A DNA stretch of 64,000 bases, from the NCBI RefSeq assembly GCF_014295035.1, contig NZ_CP060404.1, positions 1,530,001 through 1,594,000 on the forward strand, given 5' to 3'. The DNA is from Streptomyces buecherae (GTDB lineage Bacteria; Actinomycetota; Actinomycetes; Streptomycetales; Streptomycetaceae). This document shows positions 12,401 through 24,777 of the stretch, one piece after another. The position numbers were made by a program, and so were the translations under genes. The notes beneath the pieces are model-generated. The model saw only the letters and a list, made by a program, of their open reading frames with translations. It made no database searches and was not told the DNA's origin. Every line of letters begins with the position of its first letter. The stretch's first letter is position 1.

Positions 12401-15400
12401 CGAGGGCCGTGGTCGCCAGGACCGCCTCGCCGCGCAGGACGTGGTCGGCCAGCCAGGGCTGGGTGTGCAGCGAGAGGGTTCCGGTGAACAACAGGCCGTC
12501 GGCGCCCGCGAGGGGGACGGCGCCGCCGAGCAGTGGGTGGTCGGCGGGGTCGAGGCCGAAGGCCGAGGCGTCGCCCGCCGAGGTACCGGCCTCCAGCCAG
12601 TAGCGCTGGTGCTGGAACGCGTAGGTGGGAAGGTCCACGCGGCGGGCGCCGCGTCCTGCGAAGAAGGCCCGCCAGTCGACGGTTTCGCCGTGGACGTGGA
12701 TCTCGGCGAGGGCCGCGACGAGTGCTTGTGACTCGGGGCGGTCCTTGCGCAGCACCGGCACCAACAGGGGGGCCGGTGTGTCCTCGGCCGTGATGTCGGC
12801 GACCGGTCGGGTCAGGCAGTCCTGGGCCAGGGCCGACAGCACGCCGTCGGGGCCCACCTCGATGTACGCGGTGACGCCCTGCGCTTCGAGGGCCCGCACC
12901 CCGTTGAGGAAGCGGACGGTCTCCCGCACATGCCGCACCCAGTACTCCGGCGCGCGCACCTCGTCGGCACCGGCCTGCTCACCCGTGACATTCGAGATGA
13001 ACGCGACGGACGGGCTGTTGTAGGCGAGCGTCCGCGCGACCGCACGGAAGTCGTCCAGCATGGCGTCCATGCGGGGCGAGTGGAACGCGTGGCTGACCCG
13101 CAGGCGGCTGGTCTTGCGGCCCTGCTCCGACCACTGGCCGGCGATCTCCAGTACGGCGGCCTCGTCACCCGCGATGACCACGGCCGTCGGGCCGTTGACC
13201 GCCGCGATGCTCACCTCGGCCTCACGACCGGCAAGCGATCCGGCGACCTCCTCCTCGGACGCCTCGATGGCGACCATCGCCCCACCGGCCGGCAGGGCCT
13301 GCATCAACCGACCGCGCGCCGCGACCAGCGCGCACGCGTCCTCCAGCGAGAACACCCCCGCCACGTGCGCGGCGGCGATCTCACCGACCGAGTGGCCGAT
13401 GAGCACGTCCGGCTTGACACCCCAGTGCTCAAGGAGCCGGAACAACGCCACCTCGACGGCGAAGAGCGCGGGCTGCGTGAACGCGGTCCCGTCCAGCAGT
13501 TCGGCGTCGACGCTGCCCTCGGCCGCGAACAATACGTCCTTCAGCGGACGGTCCAGGACGACGTCCAGGTGCGCGCACACCTCGTCCAGGGCGCGGGCGA
13601 ACACCGGGAACGTCTCGTACAACTCCCGCCCCATGCCCAGGCGTTGCGCACCCTGGCCGGTGAACAGGAACGCGGTCTTGCCGCCGCCTGCGGCCTGCCC
13701 CTGGACGATGCCGGGGGCGTCGTCGCCCGCGGCGAGGGTCTCCAGGCCGCGCAGCAGCGTCTCGCGTTCGGTGCCCAGCAGCACCGCGCGGTGCTCGAAC
13801 ACCGAGCGTGTGGCGACCAGCGATTCGGCGATGTCCAGAACGCCGTGCTCGGGTCCGTCGACCAGGTGGGTCCGCAGCCGCTCGGCCTGGGCGCGCAGGG
13901 CTTCCGGGCTCCGGGCCGAGAGCGTCCAGGGGGCCAGGCCGTGGTCGTCGGCGGGGGCCGGGCCGGGCTGCGCCTCGGCCTCGACCGGCGGGGCCTGCTC
14001 GATGATGGTGTGGGCGTTGGTCCCGCTCACGCCGAAGGCCGAGACACCGGCCCGGCGCGGGTGCCCGGTCTCGGGCCACTGGGTGGCCTCCGTGAGCAGC
14101 CGCACCTCACCCGCCGACCAGTCCACCTGGTTCGACGGCTCGTCCACGTGCAGCGTCTTCGGCAGCACACCGTGCCGCATCGCCATCACCATCTTGATGA
14201 CACCGGCGACACCGGCGGCGGCCTGGGTGTGGCCGAGGTTCGACTTGAGCGAACCCAGCCACAGCGGCAGGTTCTCCGGCCGGTCCTGACCGTAGGTGGC
14301 CAGCAGCGCCTGCGCCTCGATCGGGTCACCCAGCGTCGTCCCCGTACCGTGCGCCTCCACCACCTGGATGTCGGCGGCGGACACTCCGGCGTTGGCGAGT
14401 GCCTGGCGGATCACCCGCTGCTGGGACGGTCCGTTGGGCGCCGTGAGGCCGTTGGACGCGCCGTCCTGGTTGACGGCCGAGCCCCGCACGATCGCCAGCA
14501 CCTGGTGGCCGTTGCGTCGGGCGTCGGACAGCCGCTCCACAAGGAGCATGCCCACACCCTCGGACCAGCCCGTGCCGTCCGCCGCGTCCGCGAAGGGCTT
14601 GCAGCGGCCGTCGGGGGCCAGGCCACGCTGGCGGCTGAACTCGACGAAGGCGGCCGGGTTGGTCATCACGGTGACGCCGCCGGCGAGCGCCATGTCGCAC
14701 TCACCCTGGCGCAGCGCCTGCGCGGCCTGGTGCAGGGCGACCAGCGACGACGAGCACGCCGTGTCCACGGTCAGCGCCGGCCCCTCAAGACCCAGCGTGT
14801 AGGAGATACGACCGGAGACGACCGAGGTGGCACTGCCGGTCAGCAACTGCCCTTCGAGTCCCTCGGGGATCTCGTGCAGTCCCGTTCCGTAGCCGGAGGT
14901 CGCGGCGCCGACGTAGACGCCGATCTGGTTGCCGCGTACGGACGCCGGGTCGATGCCGGCGCGCTCGAACGCCTCCCAGGACGTCTCAAGCAGCAGCCGC
15001 TGCTGCGGGTCCATGGCCAGGGCCTCGCGCGGCGAGATCCCGAAGAAGGCGGCGTCGAACTCGCTCGCCCCGTCGAGGAACCCGCCCTCGCGGGCGTAGA
15101 ACGTGCCCAGGCGCTCCGGGTCGGGGTCGTACATCCCGTCGATGTCCCAGCCCCGGTCGGAGGGGAAGTCCGTGATGGCGTCCGTGCCGGCCGCGACGAG
15201 GTTCCACAGATCCTCGGGGCTTCCGACGCCACCCGGGAAACGGCAGCTCATCCCGACGATCGCGATCGGGTCATCATCGACCGGGGCCACCACCGCCGAA
15301 GGCACCGCCACCGCCTCCCGCCTACCCAACACCTCGGCACGCAGATGACCAGCCAGCACCACAGAACTCGGGAAGTCGAAGACCAACGTGGCCGGCAACA

Positions 15401-18400
15401 CCAACCCCGTCTCCGCGTTCAACCGATTACGGAACTCCACCGCGGTAAGCGAATCGAACCCCAGCTCCTTGAACGCCCGCCCCGGCTCCACCACCTCCGC
15501 ACCCGCGAAACCGAGCACCGCCGCCGCCTGACCACGCACGAGATCGAGCAGAGCCCGATCGACCTCGGCCTCGGTCAGCCCCGCCAGACGCTCCCGCAGT
15601 GCCGAACCGCCCTCGGCGTGGCTCTTCTCAGCGACACGGGCCTGTTCCAGGGCCGATACGACCTCGGGCAGTTCGCCGAGGAGCGGGCTGGGCCGCCCCA
15701 TCGTGAACGCGGGGGCGAACCGCTCCCAGTCCACGTCGGCGACCGTCAGCACACCGTCATCGCCCGCGACCGCGCCACGCAGCGCCGCGAGAGCCAGTTC
15801 TGGCGCCATCGCGGGCAGACCACGACGGGCCAACTGGTCGCCACCGTCGCCGGCCGCCATACCGCTTTCCGCCCACGGCCCCCAGGCCACAGCCGTACCA
15901 GCCAGGCCCCGGCCCCGGCGGTCCTCCACCAACGCGTCCAGGTAGGCGTTGGCCGCGCCATAAGCAGCCTGACCACCACTACCCCACACACCCGCGATCG
16001 AGGAGAACACCACGAACGCGTCCAACTCGCGATCACCCAGCAACGCGTCCAGGTTGACGGCGCCGGCTACCTTGCCGGAGATCACAGCGGCGGCATCGGC
16101 CACCGTCGTCTCGGCCAGCGGCCCCGCCGCGTTGGCACCCGCGGCGTGGACCACCGCCGCAAGCGGGTACTCCTCAGGCACGGCGTCCAGCACCGCGGCC
16201 AACTGCTCTCGGTCAGCCACATCACAGGCCACCACGGTCACCTGGGCGCCCAGGGCCTCAAGCTCCTCACGCAGCTCGGGCGCACCCGGCGCCTCAAGAC
16301 CACGGCGACTGGTCAACACCACATGCTCGGCACCGTTACCCACCAGCCAGCGGGCCACCCGACCACCCAGCGCACCCGTACCACCAGTCACCAACGCCGT
16401 CCCACGCGTACGCCACGGCGTTACGTCAGCGGCAGGCGCCGCCGACCGGGCCAGGCGCCGCACGAACACACCAGAGCCACGCACCGCGACCTGGTCCTCG
16501 CCACCCTCACCGGCCTCGGCGGACAACACGCCCACCAGCCGCGCGACCGCACGCTCATCCAGCACCTCGGGCAGATCGACCAGACCGCCCCACAGCCCCG
16601 GCAGCTCCAACGCGGCCACCCGGCCCAACGCCCACACCATCGCCTGCGTCGGACGGCTGAGCCGCTCGGAACGGCCCACCGAGACCGCGCCCCGCGTGCC
16701 GCACCACAGCGAAGCCTCGATGCCCGTGTCCGCCATGGTCCGCACCAGGGTCAGCGTCAGGGCGAGGCCGCTGGGCAGCTCGGGGTGTCCGGAACAAGGC
16801 TCCTCGTCCAGGGCAAGCAGCGACAACACGCCACCCACAGCGGGCGCTTCGGCGACCGCGGCGCGCAGCCGCTCCCCCAGCGCCCCGGCGTCGAGGTCAC
16901 GCTCGTCCGCCACCAGCGGCACCACATCGGCGCCATGGCGCCGGAGCCCGGCGACGGCCTCCGTCACCCACTCGTCCTCGGCACGCGACGCCGGAACGAC
17001 CACCAGCCACGTCCCCGACAGCGACCCACCGGCCACGTCCGAGACGGGCTTCCACGCCACGCGGTAGCGCCAGTTGTCGATCGTGGACCGGTCACGCCTG
17101 TCGCGGTGGTACGTGGACAGCGCCGGCAGCACCGCGCTCAGCGGCGTCTCGCCGTCGACGTCAAGCGCCTCGGTGAGCGCTTCGAGATCCTCGCGCTCGA
17201 CCGCTTCCCAGAACCGCGCGTCCACCGAATCGGCGGCGCCCCGCGCGTCCAAGCCGCTCAGGGAGAGGGACACCTCGGGCCAGTACCGCTCACGCTGGAA
17301 GGCGTACGTCGGCAGCTCGACCATCCGCGCGCCGCGCCCGGCGAACACGGACTCCCACTCCACCGAGGCGCCGTGGACGTGGAGTTCGGCCAGCGCCGTC
17401 GTCAGCGCCTGGGCCTCGGGGCGGTCCTTGCGCAGGACCGGCACCACGGCCGAGGCCGCCGCCTCGTCCGGCGTCAGGCAGTCCCGCGCCATCGCGGACA
17501 GCACACCGTCGGGGCCGACCTCCAGGAACCTGGTGACGCCCTGGGCGCTGAGCGCCCGCATGCCGTCCGCGAAGCGCACGGCCTCCCGGGCATGGCGCAC
17601 CCAGTACTCCGGCGAGCACACCTCGTCGGCGCCCGCCGCCTCGCCCGTCACATTCGACACCAGGGCGATGGCCGGTGCCTGGAAGGACAGACCGGTGACG
17701 ACGTCACGGAAGTCGTCCAGCATGGCGTCCATACGCGGCGAGTGGAAGGCATGGCTGACCCGCAGGCGGCTGGTCTTACGGCCCTGCCCGGCCCACTGTG
17801 CGGCAACCTCCCGTACGGCGGTCTCGTCACCCGCGATGACCACGGCCGTCGGGCCGTTGACCGCCGCGACACTCACCTCGGCCTCACGACCAGCGAGCGA
17901 GCCGGCGACCTCCTCCTCCGATGCCTGGATGGCCACCATCGCGCCGCCCTCCGGCAGCGTCTGCATCAACCGACCACGCGCGGCAACCAGCGCACACGCG
18001 TCCTCCAGCGAGAACACCCCCGCCACATACGCGGCGGCGATCTCACCGACGGAGTGACCGATCAGCACGTCCGGGGTGACACCCCAGTGCTCAAGGAGCC
18101 GGAACAACGCCACCTCGACGGCGAAGAGCGCGGGCTGCGTGAACCCCGTCCGATCCAGCAGTTCGGCATCCGCGCTGCCCTCCGCCGCGAACACCACGTC
18201 CTTCAACGGACGGTCGAGCAGCACATCCAGATGCGCACACACCTCGTCAAGCGCACGGGCGAACACCGGGAACGCCTCGTACAACTCCCGACCCATACCC
18301 AGGCGTTGCGCACCCTGGCCCGAGAACAGGAACGCCGTCCGGCCACCCGTTACGGCCTGCCGCTGGACGACTCCCGAGGCGATGCCGCCCTCCGCGACGG

Positions 18401-21400
18401 CCCGCAGGCCGCGCAGCAGGGCCTCCCGGTCCTCGCCGACCAGTACGGCACGGTGCTCGAACACCGACCTGGCCGCCAGCGTGTGGCCGACGTCCAGCGC
18501 CCTGACGTCCTCGCGAGCCGCCACGTCCCCGTACAGCCGCTCGGCCTGCGCCCGCAGCGCCTCCCGGCTCTTCCCGGAGACCAGCCACGGCACCACGTCC
18601 GTCGACACCGGCGTCCCGGGCCCGGCCGCTTCCGAGGCCAGGGCCTCTTCCAGCTCGGGGGCCTGCTCGATGATGGTGTGGGCGTTGGTCCCGCTCAGCC
18701 CGAACGAGGAGACACCCGCCCGGCGCGGACGGCCGGTCTCGGGCCACGCGGTGGCCTCCGTCAGCAGCCGCACCTCACCCGCCGACCAGTCCACCTGACT
18801 CGACGGCTCATCCACGTGCAGCGTCTTCGGCAGCACACCGTGCCGCATGGCCATCACCATCTTGATGACCCCGGCCACACCCGCGGCGGCCTGCGTATGC
18901 CCGATGTTGGACTTGATGGCGCCCAGCATCAGCGGGCGGCCCTCCGACCGTTCCTGACCGTAGGTGGCCAGCAGCGCCTGCGCCTCGATCGGGTCACCCA
19001 GCGTCGTACCCGTACCGTGCGCCTCCACCGCGTCCACCTCGGCGGCGGACAGCCCGGCGCTGGCCAGCGCCTGCCGGATCACCCGCTGCTGCGACGGGCC
19101 GTTCGGCGCCGTCAGACCGTTGCTGGCACCGTCCTGGTTGATGGCGCTGCCGCGGACCACCGCCAGCACCGGGTGGCCGTTCCTGCGCGCGTCCGACAGC
19201 CGCTCCACCAGCAGCATGCCGACACCCTCGGACCAGCCCGTGCCGTCCGCGCCCTCCGCGAACGGCTTGCAGCGGCCGTCGGGGGCCAGGCCACGCTGGC
19301 GGCTGAACTCCACGAAGGCGCCGGGTGTCGACATGACCGACACACCACCGGCGAGCGCCAGGTCGCACTCGCCCTGGCGTAGTGCCTGCACCGCGAGATG
19401 CAGCGCGACGAGCGACGACGAACACGCCGTGTCCACCGTCACCGCGGGCCCCTCAAGGCCGAAGGTGTAGGAGATACGGCCGGACACCACGCTGGCCGCG
19501 CTTCCCGTACCCACGTGGCCACCGAAGTCCTCGACGGCGTCGAGCATGATCGTGGAGTAGTCCTGGCCGTTGGTGCCGACGAACACACCGGTACGGCTGC
19601 CGCGCAGCGCGGCCGGCTTGACGCCTCCGTACTCGAACGCCTCCCAGGACGTCTCAAGCAGCAGCCGCTGCTGCGGGTCCATGGCGAGCGCCTCGCGCGG
19701 CGAGATCCCGAAGAAGGTGGGGTCGAACTGGGGCGCCCCGTAGAGGAATCCGCCCTCGCGGGCGTAGAAGGTGCCCGGGTGCTCGGGGTCCGGGTGGTAC
19801 ATGCCCTCGACGTCCCAGCCCCGGTCGCCGGGGAACCCGGCGATGCCGTCGCCGCCCTCGGCCAGGAGTCGCCACAGGTCCTGCGGGTTCTCCACGCCTC
19901 CGGGGAAGCGGCAGCTCATCGCCACGATCGCGATGGGGTCGTCGTCATCCGGCCGCACGCGGTGCGAGACCGCCGACGTGGCGGCCTCGGCGTGGGCGCC
20001 GCCCAGCTCACGCCGTAGCTGGTCGGCGAGCACCTCGGCGGTCGGGTAGTCGAAGATGAGGGTGGCGGGCAGGCTCAGACCGGTGGCCAGGTCGAGTCGG
20101 TTACGCAGCTCGATGGCCGTCAGGGAGTCGAACCCGAGGTCCCGGAAGGCGCGGCCCGGCTCGACGGAGTCGGCCGAGAAGTGGCCGAGTGCCGAGGCCG
20201 CGTGGGTGCGGACGAGGTCCAGCAGGAGGAGGCGCTGTTCCTCGTCCGACTGTCCGGCCAGTTGTCCGCGCAGGTCATGGCCCGGTCCGGCCTGGCCGAT
20301 AGTGCCGGCCGCGGCGGTCAGCAGCTCACGTGCCTCGGGGATGTCGCTGACCAGGGCGCTGGGGCCGGCGCTCAGCGCGGAGGCCATGCGGGTCCAGTCG
20401 ATGTCGGCCACGACCAGCGCGGCCTCGTCCTGGCCGGCGGCCCAGCCCAGCGCGTCCAGGGCCAGCGAGGGAGTCATGGGGGGCAGTGGCCCGCCGCGCG
20501 CCCGCTCCCCGGCTCGGCCGCTCGCGGCCATCCCGCTCTCGGCCCACGGGCCCCAGGCGACCGAGGTGGCGGCCAGGCCCTGGGCCCGGCGGTGCTGTGC
20601 CAGCGCGTCGAGGTAGGCGTTGGCCGCCGCGTAGGCGGCCTGGCCGGCGCCGCCGACGGCACCGGCGAACGAGGAGAACAGCACGAACGCGTCGAGCGAC
20701 AGCTCCGCGGTCAGCTCGTGCAGATGACGCGCGCCCTCGGCCTTCGCGGCCAAGGTCCCGGCGAGTTGGCCGACGGTCAGGCCGTCGAGCACACCGTCGT
20801 CCAGGATGCCCGCCGCGTGCACGACGGCGGTCAGCGGATACCGCTCCGGTACGGCGGCCAGCACCTCGGCCAGGGCGTCCCGGTCGGCGGCGTCGCAGGC
20901 CACCACGGTCACTTCGGCGCCGAGTGCCTCGAGTTCAGCGGTGAGTTCGTAAACGCCGTCGGCCGACGGGCCTCGACGGCTCGCCAGCACCAGGTGTTCC
21001 GCGCCCTCACGCGCGGCCCAGCGCGCCACCTGGGCGCCCAGGGCCCCGGTGCCGCCGGTGATCAGCACCGAGCCCCGGGGGCGCCACGCGCGCTCCGCCG
21101 ACCCGTTGCCGACCGTGACCCGGGTCAGGCGCCGGGCGTACGCTCCGGAGCCGCGTACCGCCACCTGGTCCTCGCCGTCTCCGGCGGACAGGGCCCAGGC
21201 CAGTCGCGCGGCGGCGCGCTCGTCCACGGTCTCGGGCAGATCGACCAGACCGCCCCAGATCCGGGGGTGCTCCAGGGCGGCCACCCGGCCCAGACCCCAG
21301 ATCTCCGCCTGCACGGCGCTGGTGAGCTGGTCGGAACGGCCCACCGACACAGCACCCCGGGTGGCGCACCACAGCCGGGCGCGGATGTCCGTCTCGGCCA

Positions 21401-24400
21401 GGGCGCGCACCAGCGCCAGCGCCAGCGCGAGGCCGCGCGAGACCACCGGGTGCTCGGTGCAGGGCCGCTCGTCCACCCCCAGCAGGGACAGCACACCGCC
21501 GAGCCCGGACGGCTCGGGGGCCACGTCACGCAGTCGCCCGGCCAGCGCGCCGGGGGCGAGGTCGGCCTCGTCCGCCACCAGACGCACGACATCGGCACCG
21601 TGCCGCTGGAGCGCGGCGGACACCGAGTCGGCGAACGCGTCGGCGACACCGGACGCGGGAACGACCATGAGCCAGGTACCCGGCAGTGTGGCCGCGGGGG
21701 TCTCCGAGACCGGCTTCCACGAGATCCGGTAGCGCCAGCCGTCGACCGTGGCCCGGTCGCGTCGCTGACGGCGGTACGAGGACAGCGCGGGCAGTAGCTC
21801 GCCCAGCGAACCGCTCCCGTCGACGTCCAGCGTCTGTGCCAGCGCCTCCAGGTCCTCACGCTCCACGGCGTCCCAGAACCGCGCGTCCACCGAGTCCGCG
21901 GCGGCGGAGGCGCCCGAGGCTCCGCCCGTGCCCTCCAGCCAATAGCGCTGACGCTGGAAGGCGTACGTCGGCAGCTCCACCGTCCGCGCACCGCGCCCGG
22001 CGAAGACCTGCTCCCAGCCGACCGTCACACCGTGCACATGGGCCTCGGTCAGCGCCGCCGTCAGCGCCTGCACCTCCGGCCGGTCCTTGCGCAGGACCGG
22101 CACCACGACCGGGGCCCAAGTCGCCTCGCCCGCCAGGCAGTCCCGCGCCATCGCCGAGAGCACACCGTCGGGGCCCACCTCGATGTACGCGGTGACGCCC
22201 TGAGCCTGGAGGGACCGAACGCCGTCGGCGAACCGCACGGCCGCGCGCACGTGCCGCACCCAGTACTCGGGGGAGCGGACATCGTCGGCCCCGACCGGCT
22301 CTCCGGTGACATTGGAGACCAGCGCCAGGGTGGGAGCCCGGAAGGTCAGGTCCCGCGCGACGCGACGGAAGTCGTCCAGCATGGCGTCCATACGGGGCGA
22401 GTGGAACGCGTGGCTGACCCGCAGGCGGCTGGTCTTACGGCCCTGCTCGGCCCACTGTGCGGCAACCTCCAGTACGGCGGCCTCGTCACCCGCGATGACC
22501 ACGGCCGTCGGGCCGTTGACGGCAGCGATACTCACCTCGGCCTCACGACCGACCAGCGACCCGGCGACCTCCTCCTCGGACGCCTGGATGGCGACCATCG
22601 CCCCACCGGCCGGCAGCGCCTGCATCAACCGACCACGCGCGGCCACCAGCGTGCACGCGTCCTCCAGCGAGAACACCCCCGCCACGTGCGCGGCGGCGAT
22701 CTCACCGACGGAGTGGCCCATCACCACGTCCGGGGTGACACCCCAGTGCTCAAGCAGCCGGAACAACGCCACCTCAACGGCGAACAACGCGGGCTGCGTG
22801 AACGCGGTCCGGTCCAGCAGTTCGGCGTCCGCACTGCCCTCGGCCGCGAACACCACGTCCTTCAACGGACGGTCAAGCACGACATCCAGGTGCGCGCACA
22901 CCTCGTCCAGAGCTTGCGCGAACACCGGGAACGCCTCGCACAACTCCCGACCCATACCCAGGCGTTGCGCGCCCTGGCCGGAGAACAGGAACGCGGTCTT
23001 GACGGCCGCCCCGGCCACGCCTTGGACCAGTCCCGGGGCGGCTTCGCCGGATGCGACGGCATCGAGCCCGGCGAGGAGTTCCGCTCGACTCGCGCCCGAC
23101 ACCACCGCACGGTGTTCGAACATCGACCGCGTCGCCACCAGCGAGTGGCCGACATCCCACGCGCTCCACTCGTCCTGCTCCAACAGGAACGACCTGAGCC
23201 GCGCCGCCTGCGCCCGCAGCGCCTCCGCGCCACGAGCCGACAGCAACCACGTAGCCACACCACTGTCGACACCGGTAGCCGGAACCTCCCCGGCCCCGGA
23301 CTCCTCCTCGCCGACCGGCGGGGCCTGCTCGATGATGGTGTGCGCGTTGGTCCCGCTCACACCGAAGGCGGAAACACCAGCCCGACGCGGACGCCCGGTC
23401 TCAGGCCACTGGGTGGCCTCCGTCAGCAGCCGCACCTCACCCGCCGACCAGTCCACCTGCCGCGACGGCTCATCCACATGCAGCGACTGCGGCAACACAC
23501 CATGCCGCATCGCCATCACCATCTTGATGACGCCCGCGACACCGGCCGCGGCCTGCGTGTGACCGAGGTTCGACTTCAGCGAACCCAACCACAGCGGACG
23601 GCCCTCCGGCCGTTCCTGGCCGTAGGTGGCCAACAGCGCCTGCGCCTCGATCGGGTCACCCAGGGACGTACCGGTACCGTGGCCCTCCACCACGTCCACA
23701 TCGGCGGCAGCCAGACGGGCACTCGCCAGCGCGTCGCGGATCACCCGCTGCTGGGACGGGCCGTTGGGCGCGGTCAGACCGTTGCTGGCGCCGTCCTGGT
23801 TGACCGCCGAACCCCGCACGATCGCCAGCACCGGGTGGCCGTTCTTGCGCGCGTCCGACAGCCGCTCCACCAGCAGCATGCCGACGCCCTCGGACCAGCC
23901 CGTGCCGTCCGCCGCGTCCGCGTACGGCTTGCAGCGGCCGTCGGGGGCCAGCCCGCGCTGTCGGCTGAACTCCACGAAGGCACCCGGTGTGGACATCACC
24001 GTGGCACCGCCGGCAAGAGCCAGGTCACACTCGCCCTGGCGCAGCGCCTGCGCGGCCAGGTGCAGCGCGACCAGCGACGACGAACACGCCGTGTCCACCG
24101 TCACCGCGGGCCCCTCAAGGCCGAGCGTGTACGAGATACGGCCCGATACGACCGAGGTCGCCGTACCGGTCAGCAGGTGGCCCTCGATCTCCTCGGGGAA
24201 ACCGACGACGTCCGCCCCGTAGCCCGAGGTGGCGGCTCCCACGAACACACCACCACGGCGGCCCTTCACCGATCCCGGAGCGATGCCCGCCCGCTCGAAG
24301 ACCTCCCACGAGGTCTCAAGCAGCAGCCGCTGCTGCGGGTCCATGGCAAGGGCCTCACGCGGCGAGATCCCGAAGAAGCCCGCGTCGAACTCGTCCGCGT

Positions 24401-24701
24401 CGTGAAGGAAACCGCCCTCACGGGAGTAGAACGTCCCCGAACTTTCCGGGTCCGGGTCGTACATTCCCTCCACGTCCCATCCGCGATTGGACGGGAAATC
24501 GGAAATGGCATCACCACCGCCGGCCACCAGCCGCCACAAATCCTCGGGGCTCCCCACACCGCCCGGGAAACGGCAGCTCATCGCCACGATCGCGATGGGT
24601 TCCTGCTCTCCTGCCTCCAGCTCGCGCAGGCGTTGGCGCGCTTGGTGCAGATCAGCCGTTACCCGCTTGAGGTAGTCCCGAAGCCTATCTTCGTTCACCA
24701 T
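1..24701 (-). CDS. Modular type I PKS, five extension modules (gene A; 3' end outside window)
   Basis: Cytosolic multienzyme that extends a polyketide chain by five units. The frame is open from 24,701 to the window edge (at least 8,233 codons). I checked frame continuity at KS, ACP and linker motifs in several modules. Domain order: N-terminal class 1a docking coil (residues ~1-32); KS-AT-KR-ACP (KS Cys ~203, ACP Ser ~1,526); KS-AT-KR-ACP (~1,758 to ~3,084); KS-AT-DH-ACP without KR (~3,316 to ~4,443); KS-AT-KR-ACP (~4,675 to ~6,019); KS-AT-DH-ER-KR-ACP (~6,255 to ~8,146); then a helical C-terminal docking region running off the end. No thioesterase is seen, so the chain should pass to another protein. 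Start: ATG at 24,701 is used. A GTG one codon later (24,698) has better spacing (7 nt) from the AAGGG at 24,706-24,710. Gene B ends 76 nt upstream. Confidence 0.95.
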   Translation of the reverse strand, partial: MVNEDRLRDYLKRVTADLHQARQRLRELEAGEQEPIAIVAMSCRFPGGVGSPEDLWRLVAGGGDAISDFPSNRGWDVEGMYDPDPESSGTFYSREGGFLHDADEFDAGFFGISPREALAMDPQQRLLLETSWEVFERAGIAPGSVKGRRGGVFVGAATSGYGADVVGFPEEIEGHLLTGTATSVVSGRISYTLGLEGPAVTVDTACSSSLVALHLAAQALRQGECDLALAGGATVMSTPGAFVEFSRQRGLAPDGRCKPYADAADGTGWSEGVGMLLVERLSDARKNGHPVLAIVRGSAVNQDGASNGLTAPNGPSQQRVIRDALASARLAAADVDVVEGHGTGTSLGDPIEAQALLATYGQERPEGRPLWLGSLKSNLGHTQAAAGVAGVIKMVMAMRHGVLPQSLHVDEPSRQVDWSAGEVRLLTEATQWPETGRPRRAGVSAFGVSGTNAHTIIEQAPPVGEEESGAGEVPATGVDSGVATWLLSARGAEALRAQAARLRSFLLEQDEWSAWDVGHSLVATRSMFEHRAVVSGASRAELLAGLDAVASGEAAPGLVQGVAGAAVKTAFLFSGQGAQRLGMGRELCEAFPVFAQALDEVCAHLDVVLDRPLKDVVFAAEGSADAELLDRTAFTQPALFAVEVALFRLLEHWGVTPDVVMGHSVGEIAAAHVAGVFSLEDACTLVAARGRLMQALPAGGAMVAIQASEEEVAGSLVGREAEVSIAAVNGPTAVVIAGDEAAVLEVAAQWAEQGRKTSRLRVSHAFHSPRMDAMLDDFRRVARDLTFRAPTLALVSNVTGEPVGADDVRSPEYWVRHVRAAVRFADGVRSLQAQGVTAYIEVGPDGVLSAMARDCLAGEATWAPVVVPVLRKDRPEVQALTAALTEAHVHGVTVGWEQVFAGRGARTVELPTYAFQRQRYWLEGTGGASGASAAADSVDARFWDAVEREDLEALAQTLDVDGSGSLGELLPALSSYRRQRRDRATVDGWRYRISWKPVSETPAATLPGTWLMVVPASGVADAFADSVSAALQRHGADVVRLVADEADLAPGALAGRLRDVAPEPSGLGGVLSLLGVDERPCTEHPVVSRGLALALALVRALAETDIRARLWCATRGAVSVGRSDQLTSAVQAEIWGLGRVAALEHPRIWGGLVDLPETVDERAAARLAWALSAGDGEDQVAVRGSGAYARRLTRVTVGNGSAERAWRPRGSVLITGGTGALGAQVARWAAREGAEHLVLASRRGPSADGVYELTAELEALGAEVTVVACDAADRDALAEVLAAVPERYPLTAVVHAAGILDDGVLDGLTVGQLAGTLAAKAEGARHLHELTAELSLDAFVLFSSFAGAVGGAGQAAYAAANAYLDALAQHRRAQGLAATSVAWGPWAESGMAASGRAGERARGGPLPPMTPSLALDALGWAAGQDEAALVVADIDWTRMASALSAGPSALVSDIPEARELLTAAAGTIGQAGPGHDLRGQLAGQSDEEQRLLLLDLVRTHAASALGHFSADSVEPGRAFRDLGFDSLTAIELRNRLDLATGLSLPATLIFDYPTAEVLADQLRRELGGAHAEAATSAVSHRVRPDDDDPIAIVAMSCRFPGGVENPQDLWRLLAEGGDGIAGFPGDRGWDVEGMYHPDPEHPGTFYAREGGFLYGAPQFDPTFFGISPREALAMDPQQRLLLETSWEAFEYGGVKPAALRGSRTGVFVGTNGQDYSTIMLDAVEDFGGHVGTGSAASVVSGRISYTFGLEGPAVTVDTACSSSLVALHLAVQALRQGECDLALAGGVSVMSTPGAFVEFSRQRGLAPDGRCKPFAEGADGTGWSEGVGMLLVERLSDARRNGHPVLAVVRGSAINQDGASNGLTAPNGPSQQRVIRQALASAGLSAAEVDAVEAHGTGTTLGDPIEAQALLATYGQERSEGRPLMLGAIKSNIGHTQAAAGVAGVIKMVMAMRHGVLPKTLHVDEPSSQVDWSAGEVRLLTEATAWPETGRPRRAGVSSFGLSGTNAHTIIEQAPELEEALASEAAGPGTPVSTDVVPWLVSGKSREALRAQAERLYGDVAAREDVRALDVGHTLAARSVFEHRAVLVGEDREALLRGLRAVAEGGIASGVVQRQAVTGGRTAFLFSGQGAQRLGMGRELYEAFPVFARALDEVCAHLDVLLDRPLKDVVFAAEGSADAELLDRTGFTQPALFAVEVALFRLLEHWGVTPDVLIGHSVGEIAAAYVAGVFSLEDACALVAARGRLMQTLPEGGAMVAIQASEEEVAGSLAGREAEVSVAAVNGPTAVVIAGDETAVREVAAQWAGQGRKTSRLRVSHAFHSPRMDAMLDDFRDVVTGLSFQAPAIALVSNVTGEAAGADEVCSPEYWVRHAREAVRFADGMRALSAQGVTRFLEVGPDGVLSAMARDCLTPDEAAASAVVPVLRKDRPEAQALTTALAELHVHGASVEWESVFAGRGARMVELPTYAFQRERYWPEVSLSLSGLDARGAADSVDARFWEAVEREDLEALTEALDVDGETPLSAVLPALSTYHRDRRDRSTIDNWRYRVAWKPVSDVAGGSLSGTWLVVVPASRAEDEWVTEAVAGLRRHGADVVPLVADERDLDAGALGERLRAAVAEAPAVGGVLSLLALDEEPCSGHPELPSGLALTLTLVRTMADTGIEASLWCGTRGAVSVGRSERLSRPTQAMVWALGRVAALELPGLWGGLVDLPEVLDERAVARLVGVLSAEAGEGGEDQVAVRGSGVFVRRLARSAAPAADVTPWRTRGTALVTGGTGALGGRVARWLVGNGAEHVVLTSRRGLEAPGAPELREELEALGAQVTVVACDVADREQLAAVLDAVPEEYPLAAVVHAAGANAAGPLAETTVADAAAVISGKVAGAVNLDALLGDRELDAFVVFSSIAGVWGSGGQAAYGAANAYLDALVEDRRGRGLAGTAVAWGPWAESGMAAGDGGDQLARRGLPAMAPELALAALRGAVAGDDGVLTVADVDWERFAPAFTMGRPSPLLGELPEVVSALEQARVAEKSHAEGGSALRERLAGLTEAEVDRALLDLVRGQAAAVLGFAGAEVVEPGRAFKELGFDSLTAVEFRNRLNAETGLVLPATLVFDFPSSVVLAGHLRAEVLGRREAVAVPSAVVAPVDDDPIAIVGMSCRFPGGVGSPEDLWNLVAAGTDAITDFPSDRGWDIDGMYDPDPERLGTFYAREGGFLDGASEFDAAFFGISPREALAMDPQQRLLLETSWEAFERAGIDPASVRGNQIGVYVGAATSGYGTGLHEIPEGLEGQLLTGSATSVVSGRISYTLGLEGPALTVDTACSSSLVALHQAAQALRQGECDMALAGGVTVMTNPAAFVEFSRQRGLAPDGRCKPFADAADGTGWSEGVGMLLVERLSDARRNGHQVLAIVRGSAVNQDGASNGLTAPNGPSQQRVIRQALANAGVSAADIQVVEAHGTGTTLGDPIEAQALLATYGQDRPENLPLWLGSLKSNLGHTQAAAGVAGVIKMVMAMRHGVLPKTLHVDEPSNQVDWSAGEVRLLTEATQWPETGHPRRAGVSAFGVSGTNAHTIIEQAPPVEAEAQPGPAPADDHGLAPWTLSARSPEALRAQAERLRTHLVDGPEHGVLDIAESLVATRSVFEHRAVLLGTERETLLRGLETLAAGDDAPGIVQGQAAGGGKTAFLFTGQGAQRLGMGRELYETFPVFARALDEVCAHLDVVLDRPLKDVLFAAEGSVDAELLDGTAFTQPALFAVEVALFRLLEHWGVKPDVLIGHSVGEIAAAHVAGVFSLEDACALVAARGRLMQALPAGGAMVAIEASEEEVAGSLAGREAEVSIAAVNGPTAVVIAGDEAAVLEIAGQWSEQGRKTSRLRVSHAFHSPRMDAMLDDFRAVARTLAYNSPSVAFISNVTGEQAGADEVRAPEYWVRHVRETVRFLNGVRALEAQGVTAYIEVGPDGVLSALAQDCLTRPVADITAEDTPAPLLVPVLRKDRPESQALVAALAEIHVHGETVDWRAFFAGRGARRVDLPTYAFQHQRYWLEAGTSAGDASAFGLDPADHPLLGGAVPLAGADGLLFTGTLSLHTQPWLADHVLRGEAVLATTALVELAIRAGDEVGLGHVEELVIQAPLAVPRGGGVQIQLVLGEEDETGTRSLEMYSRVGEDADEDADEWICHASGVLAPEPDDATAAEAAAGFAAWPPPGAERVEVDGLYETLAGDGLVYGPSFRGLRAVWQRDDAVFAEVSLAEESVVDAQRFGLHPALLDAALQPLGLGVLDGVGRGRMLFSLAGISLYASGASALRVRLARTGPETLSLTAVDGAGDTVLTADTLTLRQVTPEQPEATPAADAAETLPEPAVSPEAVAETSVAETSSAKPSRRRKAARRSAKRGGTDSGPLAALRERLAGLSEPEQDRMLLEVIRTHVAAVLGHASAGAVQGSQAFKDLGFSSLTAVEFRNRVSKAIGLRLPATAVFDYPTPAELAKFTRAEVLGTETGAVRPVPVAVAGNDDPIVIVGMSCRYPGEVTTPEDLWNLVAEGRDGISPFPTDRGWDVENLYDPDPDEPGKCYTREGGFLHGASQFDPAFFGISPREALSMDPQHRLLLETSWEALERAGIDPVSAKGSQTGVYAGVTYQDYGGVLAGSQDNVEGYIGTGVSPSVLSGRISYTLGLEGPAVTVDTACSSSLVALHLAWQALRQGECDLALAGGVTVMSTPMSLIEFSRQRALASDGRSKPFSAAADGASWAEGVGMLVLERLSDARRNGHPILAVVRGSAVNQDGASNGLTAPNGPSQQRVIRQALANARLSAAEIDAVEAHGTGTSLGDPIEAQALLATYGQERPEGQPLWLGAIKSNIGHSQAAAGVGGVIKMVMAMRHGVLPKSLHIDEPSPMVDWTAGDVELLAEARPWPETGHPRRAGVSAFGMSGTNVHTILEQAPEAEGAEAVEEAEPVGTEPVGAGAVDGPVAWVVSGKSGDALRDQADRLRKFVTERPELSAADVALSLATTRSAFQYRGAVTGTSREQLLERLEAMAEGARTPGVVRANAIEAPGRSVFVFPGQGAQWVGMAVGLLDSSPVFAEAVAECEVALSAYVHWSLTDVLRGAEGAPGYDRVDVVQPVLFAVMVSLAKLWRSVGVEPDAVMGHSQGEIAAACVAGALSLEDAAKVVALRSRAIAAGLAGRGGMVSVGLPVDQVRERIAAWDGAVSVAAVNGPGSVVVSGDPGALDEMVAELEGEEVRVRRVPVDYASHSAHVESIREELLKVLADLEPRSSEVPFYSTVSGELVDTAGLDAGYWYRNLRQTVELEATTRLLLDDGHTVFIEVSPHPVLTLPVQQTVEAVEAQAVVVGTLRRDEGGAERFLTSIAELHVNGADVDWRKVFAGHGGRQVDLPTYAFQRQRYWPQPGEDGGFGNGPVSEVDSVDARFWEAVEREDLEGLAQTLELDGEAPLSAVLPALSSYRRGRRDRSTVDNWRYRINWKPLIDQPLAGSGQEQGAPITGTWAIVVPPVDAARELAERVARDVERHGARVVRVDLDATEPERFSLAGLLRAAAPGTSATDGSEQDGTLAIDGVLSLLALDEEALAGHPGVPRGFAGTVALVQALADIDIDVPLWLATTGAVSVGRSDRVGSVKQSLVWGLGRVVGLEYAQRWGGLVDLPESPDALDERALNRLVGLIGRSGDEDQVAVRASGVFARRLVRAPLGDARPARAWQPRGSVLITGGTGALGGRLARWLARGGAEHLVLTSRRGPDAPGAAELRDELTALGARVTVAACDAADRDALRELLDGLPAEYPLTGVVHAAGVLDDGLVDTLTVPRTQGVFRPKVDAAVNLHELTRDLDLSAFILFSSYAGTVGGAGQGSYAAANAFLDALAQQRRAQGLAATSVAWGAWGGGGLVDDATAAQLKRRGMPPLVPELAVEALQQALDHDEVDITVADVDWERYAPGFASARPRPLLNELPEVRRALEEAEAELGAALTGLAVRLEGLSAAERETEVLDLVRTHAAEVIGYPNADAVEPERAFRDIGFDSLTAVELRNGLSAAAGVNLPITMAFDYPTPTALARFILGEVLGTVPAPADEQPVVTGTVVDDDPIAIVSMSCRFPGGVRTPEDLWRLVSEGSDVISAYPTNRGWDLDDLYDPDPENTGTSYASGGGFVYDADEFDPAFFGIAPREALTIDPQQRLLLETSWEAIERAGIDPTSLKGSRTGVFAGSNGQDYIGLLLTAPGGPDGYLGTGNAGSVVSGRVSYTFGLEGPAVTVDTACSSSLVALHMAVQSLRQGECSMALAGGVTIMSTPGSFVDFSRQKGLSSDGRCKAFAASADGTGWGEGVGVLLLERLSDARRNGHPVMAIVRGSAVNQDGASNGLTAPNGPSQQRVIRQALASADLAAHQVHAVEAHGTGTRLGDPIEAQALLATYGQGRPDDQPLWLGSIKSNIGHTQAAAGVAGVIKMVMAMREGVLPKTLHADEPTPHVDWTAGEVRLLTAPTAWPENGEPRRAGISSFGISGTNAHTIIEQAPEPEEPEAVSRVGTDGLPTGARTLPWTISGKGAAALRAQARGLRDHLADHPELDLGDVGYSLTVSRSVFDHRAVLLNGDRDALLSGLDAIASGATAPGVVQGSVGTGGKTAFLFSGQGAQRLGMGRELYDAFPVFAQALDEVCAHLDVVLDRPLREVVFAAEDSADAELLDRTGFTQPALFAVEVALFRLLEHWGVTPDVLIGHSVGEVTAAYVAGVFSLEDACALIAARGRLMQALPEGGAMVAIQASEEEVAGSLAGREAEVSIAAVNGPTAVVIAGDETAVLEIAEDWAGQGRKTRRLRVSHAFHSPRMDAMLDDFRQVVEGLTFQAPSISLVSNLTGAPAGAEQVCSAEYWVRHVREAVRFADGVRALEKLGVTSFLEVGPDGVLTAMTQECLTADEAGGARVLVPVLRKNRPEVQSLTTALAELHVHGTTVNWSTAFAGHDVRRVELPTYAFQRQRYWPKAGGPMTGDVASVGLSSPNHPLLGAGVELAGSDGFLFTSRLSVQSQPWLADHAIAGAALFPGTGFLELAIRAADQVGCGRVEEVTLATPMVLPENEPVQVQLWVDDADETGHRSIGLYSRPADAPSGEPWTQHAAGALAPAGPEPSFDLGVWPPADAEALDISDFYERFAASGFAYGPVFQGLRAAWRAGDDVYVEVSLGEEHASLAADFGLHPALLDAAVQAVTFVALEDVGLSRLPFSWSGVSLHAGGASTLRVRLTQLGPDSISLAVADGTGRPVASIESLVLRPVSVDHIDTARTSAFRDSLFTLDWTPVPAVSPADATTATWAVVGTDHYGLAAGAIAGAQVTAYADLDALGAAIDDGAAAPEAVLVSYAPGLADEAAQGGPKSKGKGKAKGRGKAKRGLEPVEAIHAVTHHTLGMIQGWLGDRRFASSRLVFVTSGAMAPDDRDETPDLIHAPLWGMVRSAQSENPNCFVLVDLDEDEASKAVLPAVLATDEPQAVVREGTVLGQRMARVSSGTALLPPAGVRDWRLDMHAKGTLENLALLPSPDASEELGATEIRVALRAAGLNFRDVLNALGMYPGEAGPLGGEGAGVVTEVGSAVRDLVPGDKVMGIFSGSFGPFAITDRRVVARVPENWTFEQAASTPIVFLTAYYAMVDLAGLKAGQSVLVHSAAGGVGMATLQLARHLGAEVFGTASEGKWDTLRSLGLDDEHIASSRTLDFEKRFLEATGGRGMDVVLDSLAREFVDAGLRLLPSGGRFLEMGKTDIRIPEEVAAEYPGVSYRAFDLIEAGPDRINEMWNDLIALFEQGVLRPLPVRTWDVRRAPDAFRFLSQARHTGKVALTMPRTLDGRGTVLITGGTGGLGALLARHLVVEHGVRSLVLTSRRGVEAPGAVELVAELVGLGAQARVVACDVADRAAVEGVLAGIGSEYPLSAVVHAAGVLDDGVVESLTPERVDRVLRPKVDAALHLHELTRDLDLSAFILFSSVSGTFGGAGQANYAAGNAFMDALAQHRRAAGLAAASLVWGPWTQDGGMTTELADADVTRMTRTGMVALTPEAGLALFDATRDLDGAVLVPMTMDMSSVGEPVPALLRGLVRAPARRTAESAATSTTVDPAAALKQHLAGKSETERERVLVDLVCDQVAVVLGYASGQAIDPGHAFKDLGFDSLSAVELRNRLNAITGTRLPATLVFDYPTPASLARFLREEVAPADEPATEHVFGELDQLESTLSALASDSKTHAQVMARLQGMVAKWS
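6460..11195 (-). other. PKS module A4: KS-AT(mm)-KR(B)-ACP
   Basis: KS Cys is near 10,678, with fingerprint VTYQDYG, unique in the window and located after the ketone-forming module. AT has GHSQGE (~9,290) and YASH (~8,980), so methylmalonyl. No DH is present. KR has GGTGALGG (~7,550), LDD (~7,300) and SYAAAN, B-type without the B2 proline. ACP serine is near 6,645. Expected unit: a hydroxyl with an alpha-methyl. Confidence 0.9.
8700..9570 (-). repeat. Methylmalonyl AT cassette, copy in A4
   Basis: Nearly the same AT coding sequence, from [10 protein letters not shown] to LPVQQTVEA, occurs at C1 (46,690-47,555), D2 (57,120-57,990) and D1 (62,340-63,210). These are the only four GHSQGE/YASH ATs in the window. 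Confidence 0.8.
11196..15280 (-). other. PKS module A3: KS-AT(m)-DH(degenerate)-ACP, no KR
   Basis: KS Cys is near 14,755, with fingerprint [11 protein letters not shown] has GHSVGE (~13,390) and HAFH (~13,085), so malonyl. The DH keeps the histidine (~12,452) and the HPALLDAA aspartate (~11,930), but the first motif is [10 protein letters not shown] (proline lost) and the usual LPFSW reads MLFSL. No Rossmann GGTGxLG or YAAxN motif follows. Instead a ~70-residue Ala/Pro/Glu linker ends in [19 protein letters not shown] (~11,545-11,610). The ACP motif is [10 protein letters not shown], with Ser where all other readable copies have Asp. With no KR there is no hydroxyl to dehydrate, so a beta-ketone is expected and the DH is probably vestigial or structural. 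Confidence 0.88.
15241..15598 (-). repeat. Duplicated ACP-to-KS junction, copy at A2/A3
   Basis: About 358 nt nearly identical to 34,265-34,622 (B1/B2), offset 19,024. It covers the ACP, the inter-module linker and the first residues of the next KS. Confidence 0.85.
15281..19940 (-). other. PKS module A2: KS-AT(m)-KR(A)-ACP
   Basis: KS Cys is near 19,428, with fingerprint [10 protein letters not shown] has GHSVGE (~18,050) and HAFH (~17,745), so malonyl. KR is A-type: [11 protein letters not shown] in place of the LDD segment, and [14 protein letters not shown] with W eight before Y. ACP serine is near 15,450. The linker before the ACP matches module B3, while the ACP and the following KS start match module B1, so the module is a mosaic. 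Expected unit: a hydroxyl. Confidence 0.9.
19941..24701 (-). other. PKS module A1: docking-KS-AT(m)-KR(B)-ACP
   Basis: Starts with a class 1a coil ([11 protein letters not shown]). KS Cys is near 24,095, with fingerprint [11 protein letters not shown] has GHSVGE (~22,710) and HAFH (~22,408), so malonyl. KR has GGTGALG (~21,050), LDD in [10 protein letters not shown] (~20,795) and AYAAAN, so B-type. ACP serine is near 20,125. Expected unit: a hydroxyl. This oxygen lies four carbons from the A3 ketone, the right distance for a six-membered hemiketal. Confidence 0.9.
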
Positions 24702-24705
24702 GAAA

Positions 24706-24710
24706 CCCTT
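24706..24710 (-). promoter_or_regulatory. Candidate ribosome binding site of gene A
   Basis: AAGGG on the minus strand lies 4 nt before ATG 24,701 and 7 nt before the in-frame GTG 24,698. The spacing favours the GTG; codon preference favours the ATG. The two starts differ by one residue. Confidence 0.5.
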
Positions 24711-24777
24711 GCCTGTTACGAGTCAAAGAAGACTGAAGAATGAAAGGAGGCCAGAGAACTGCCTCGGCGCTCGCGTG

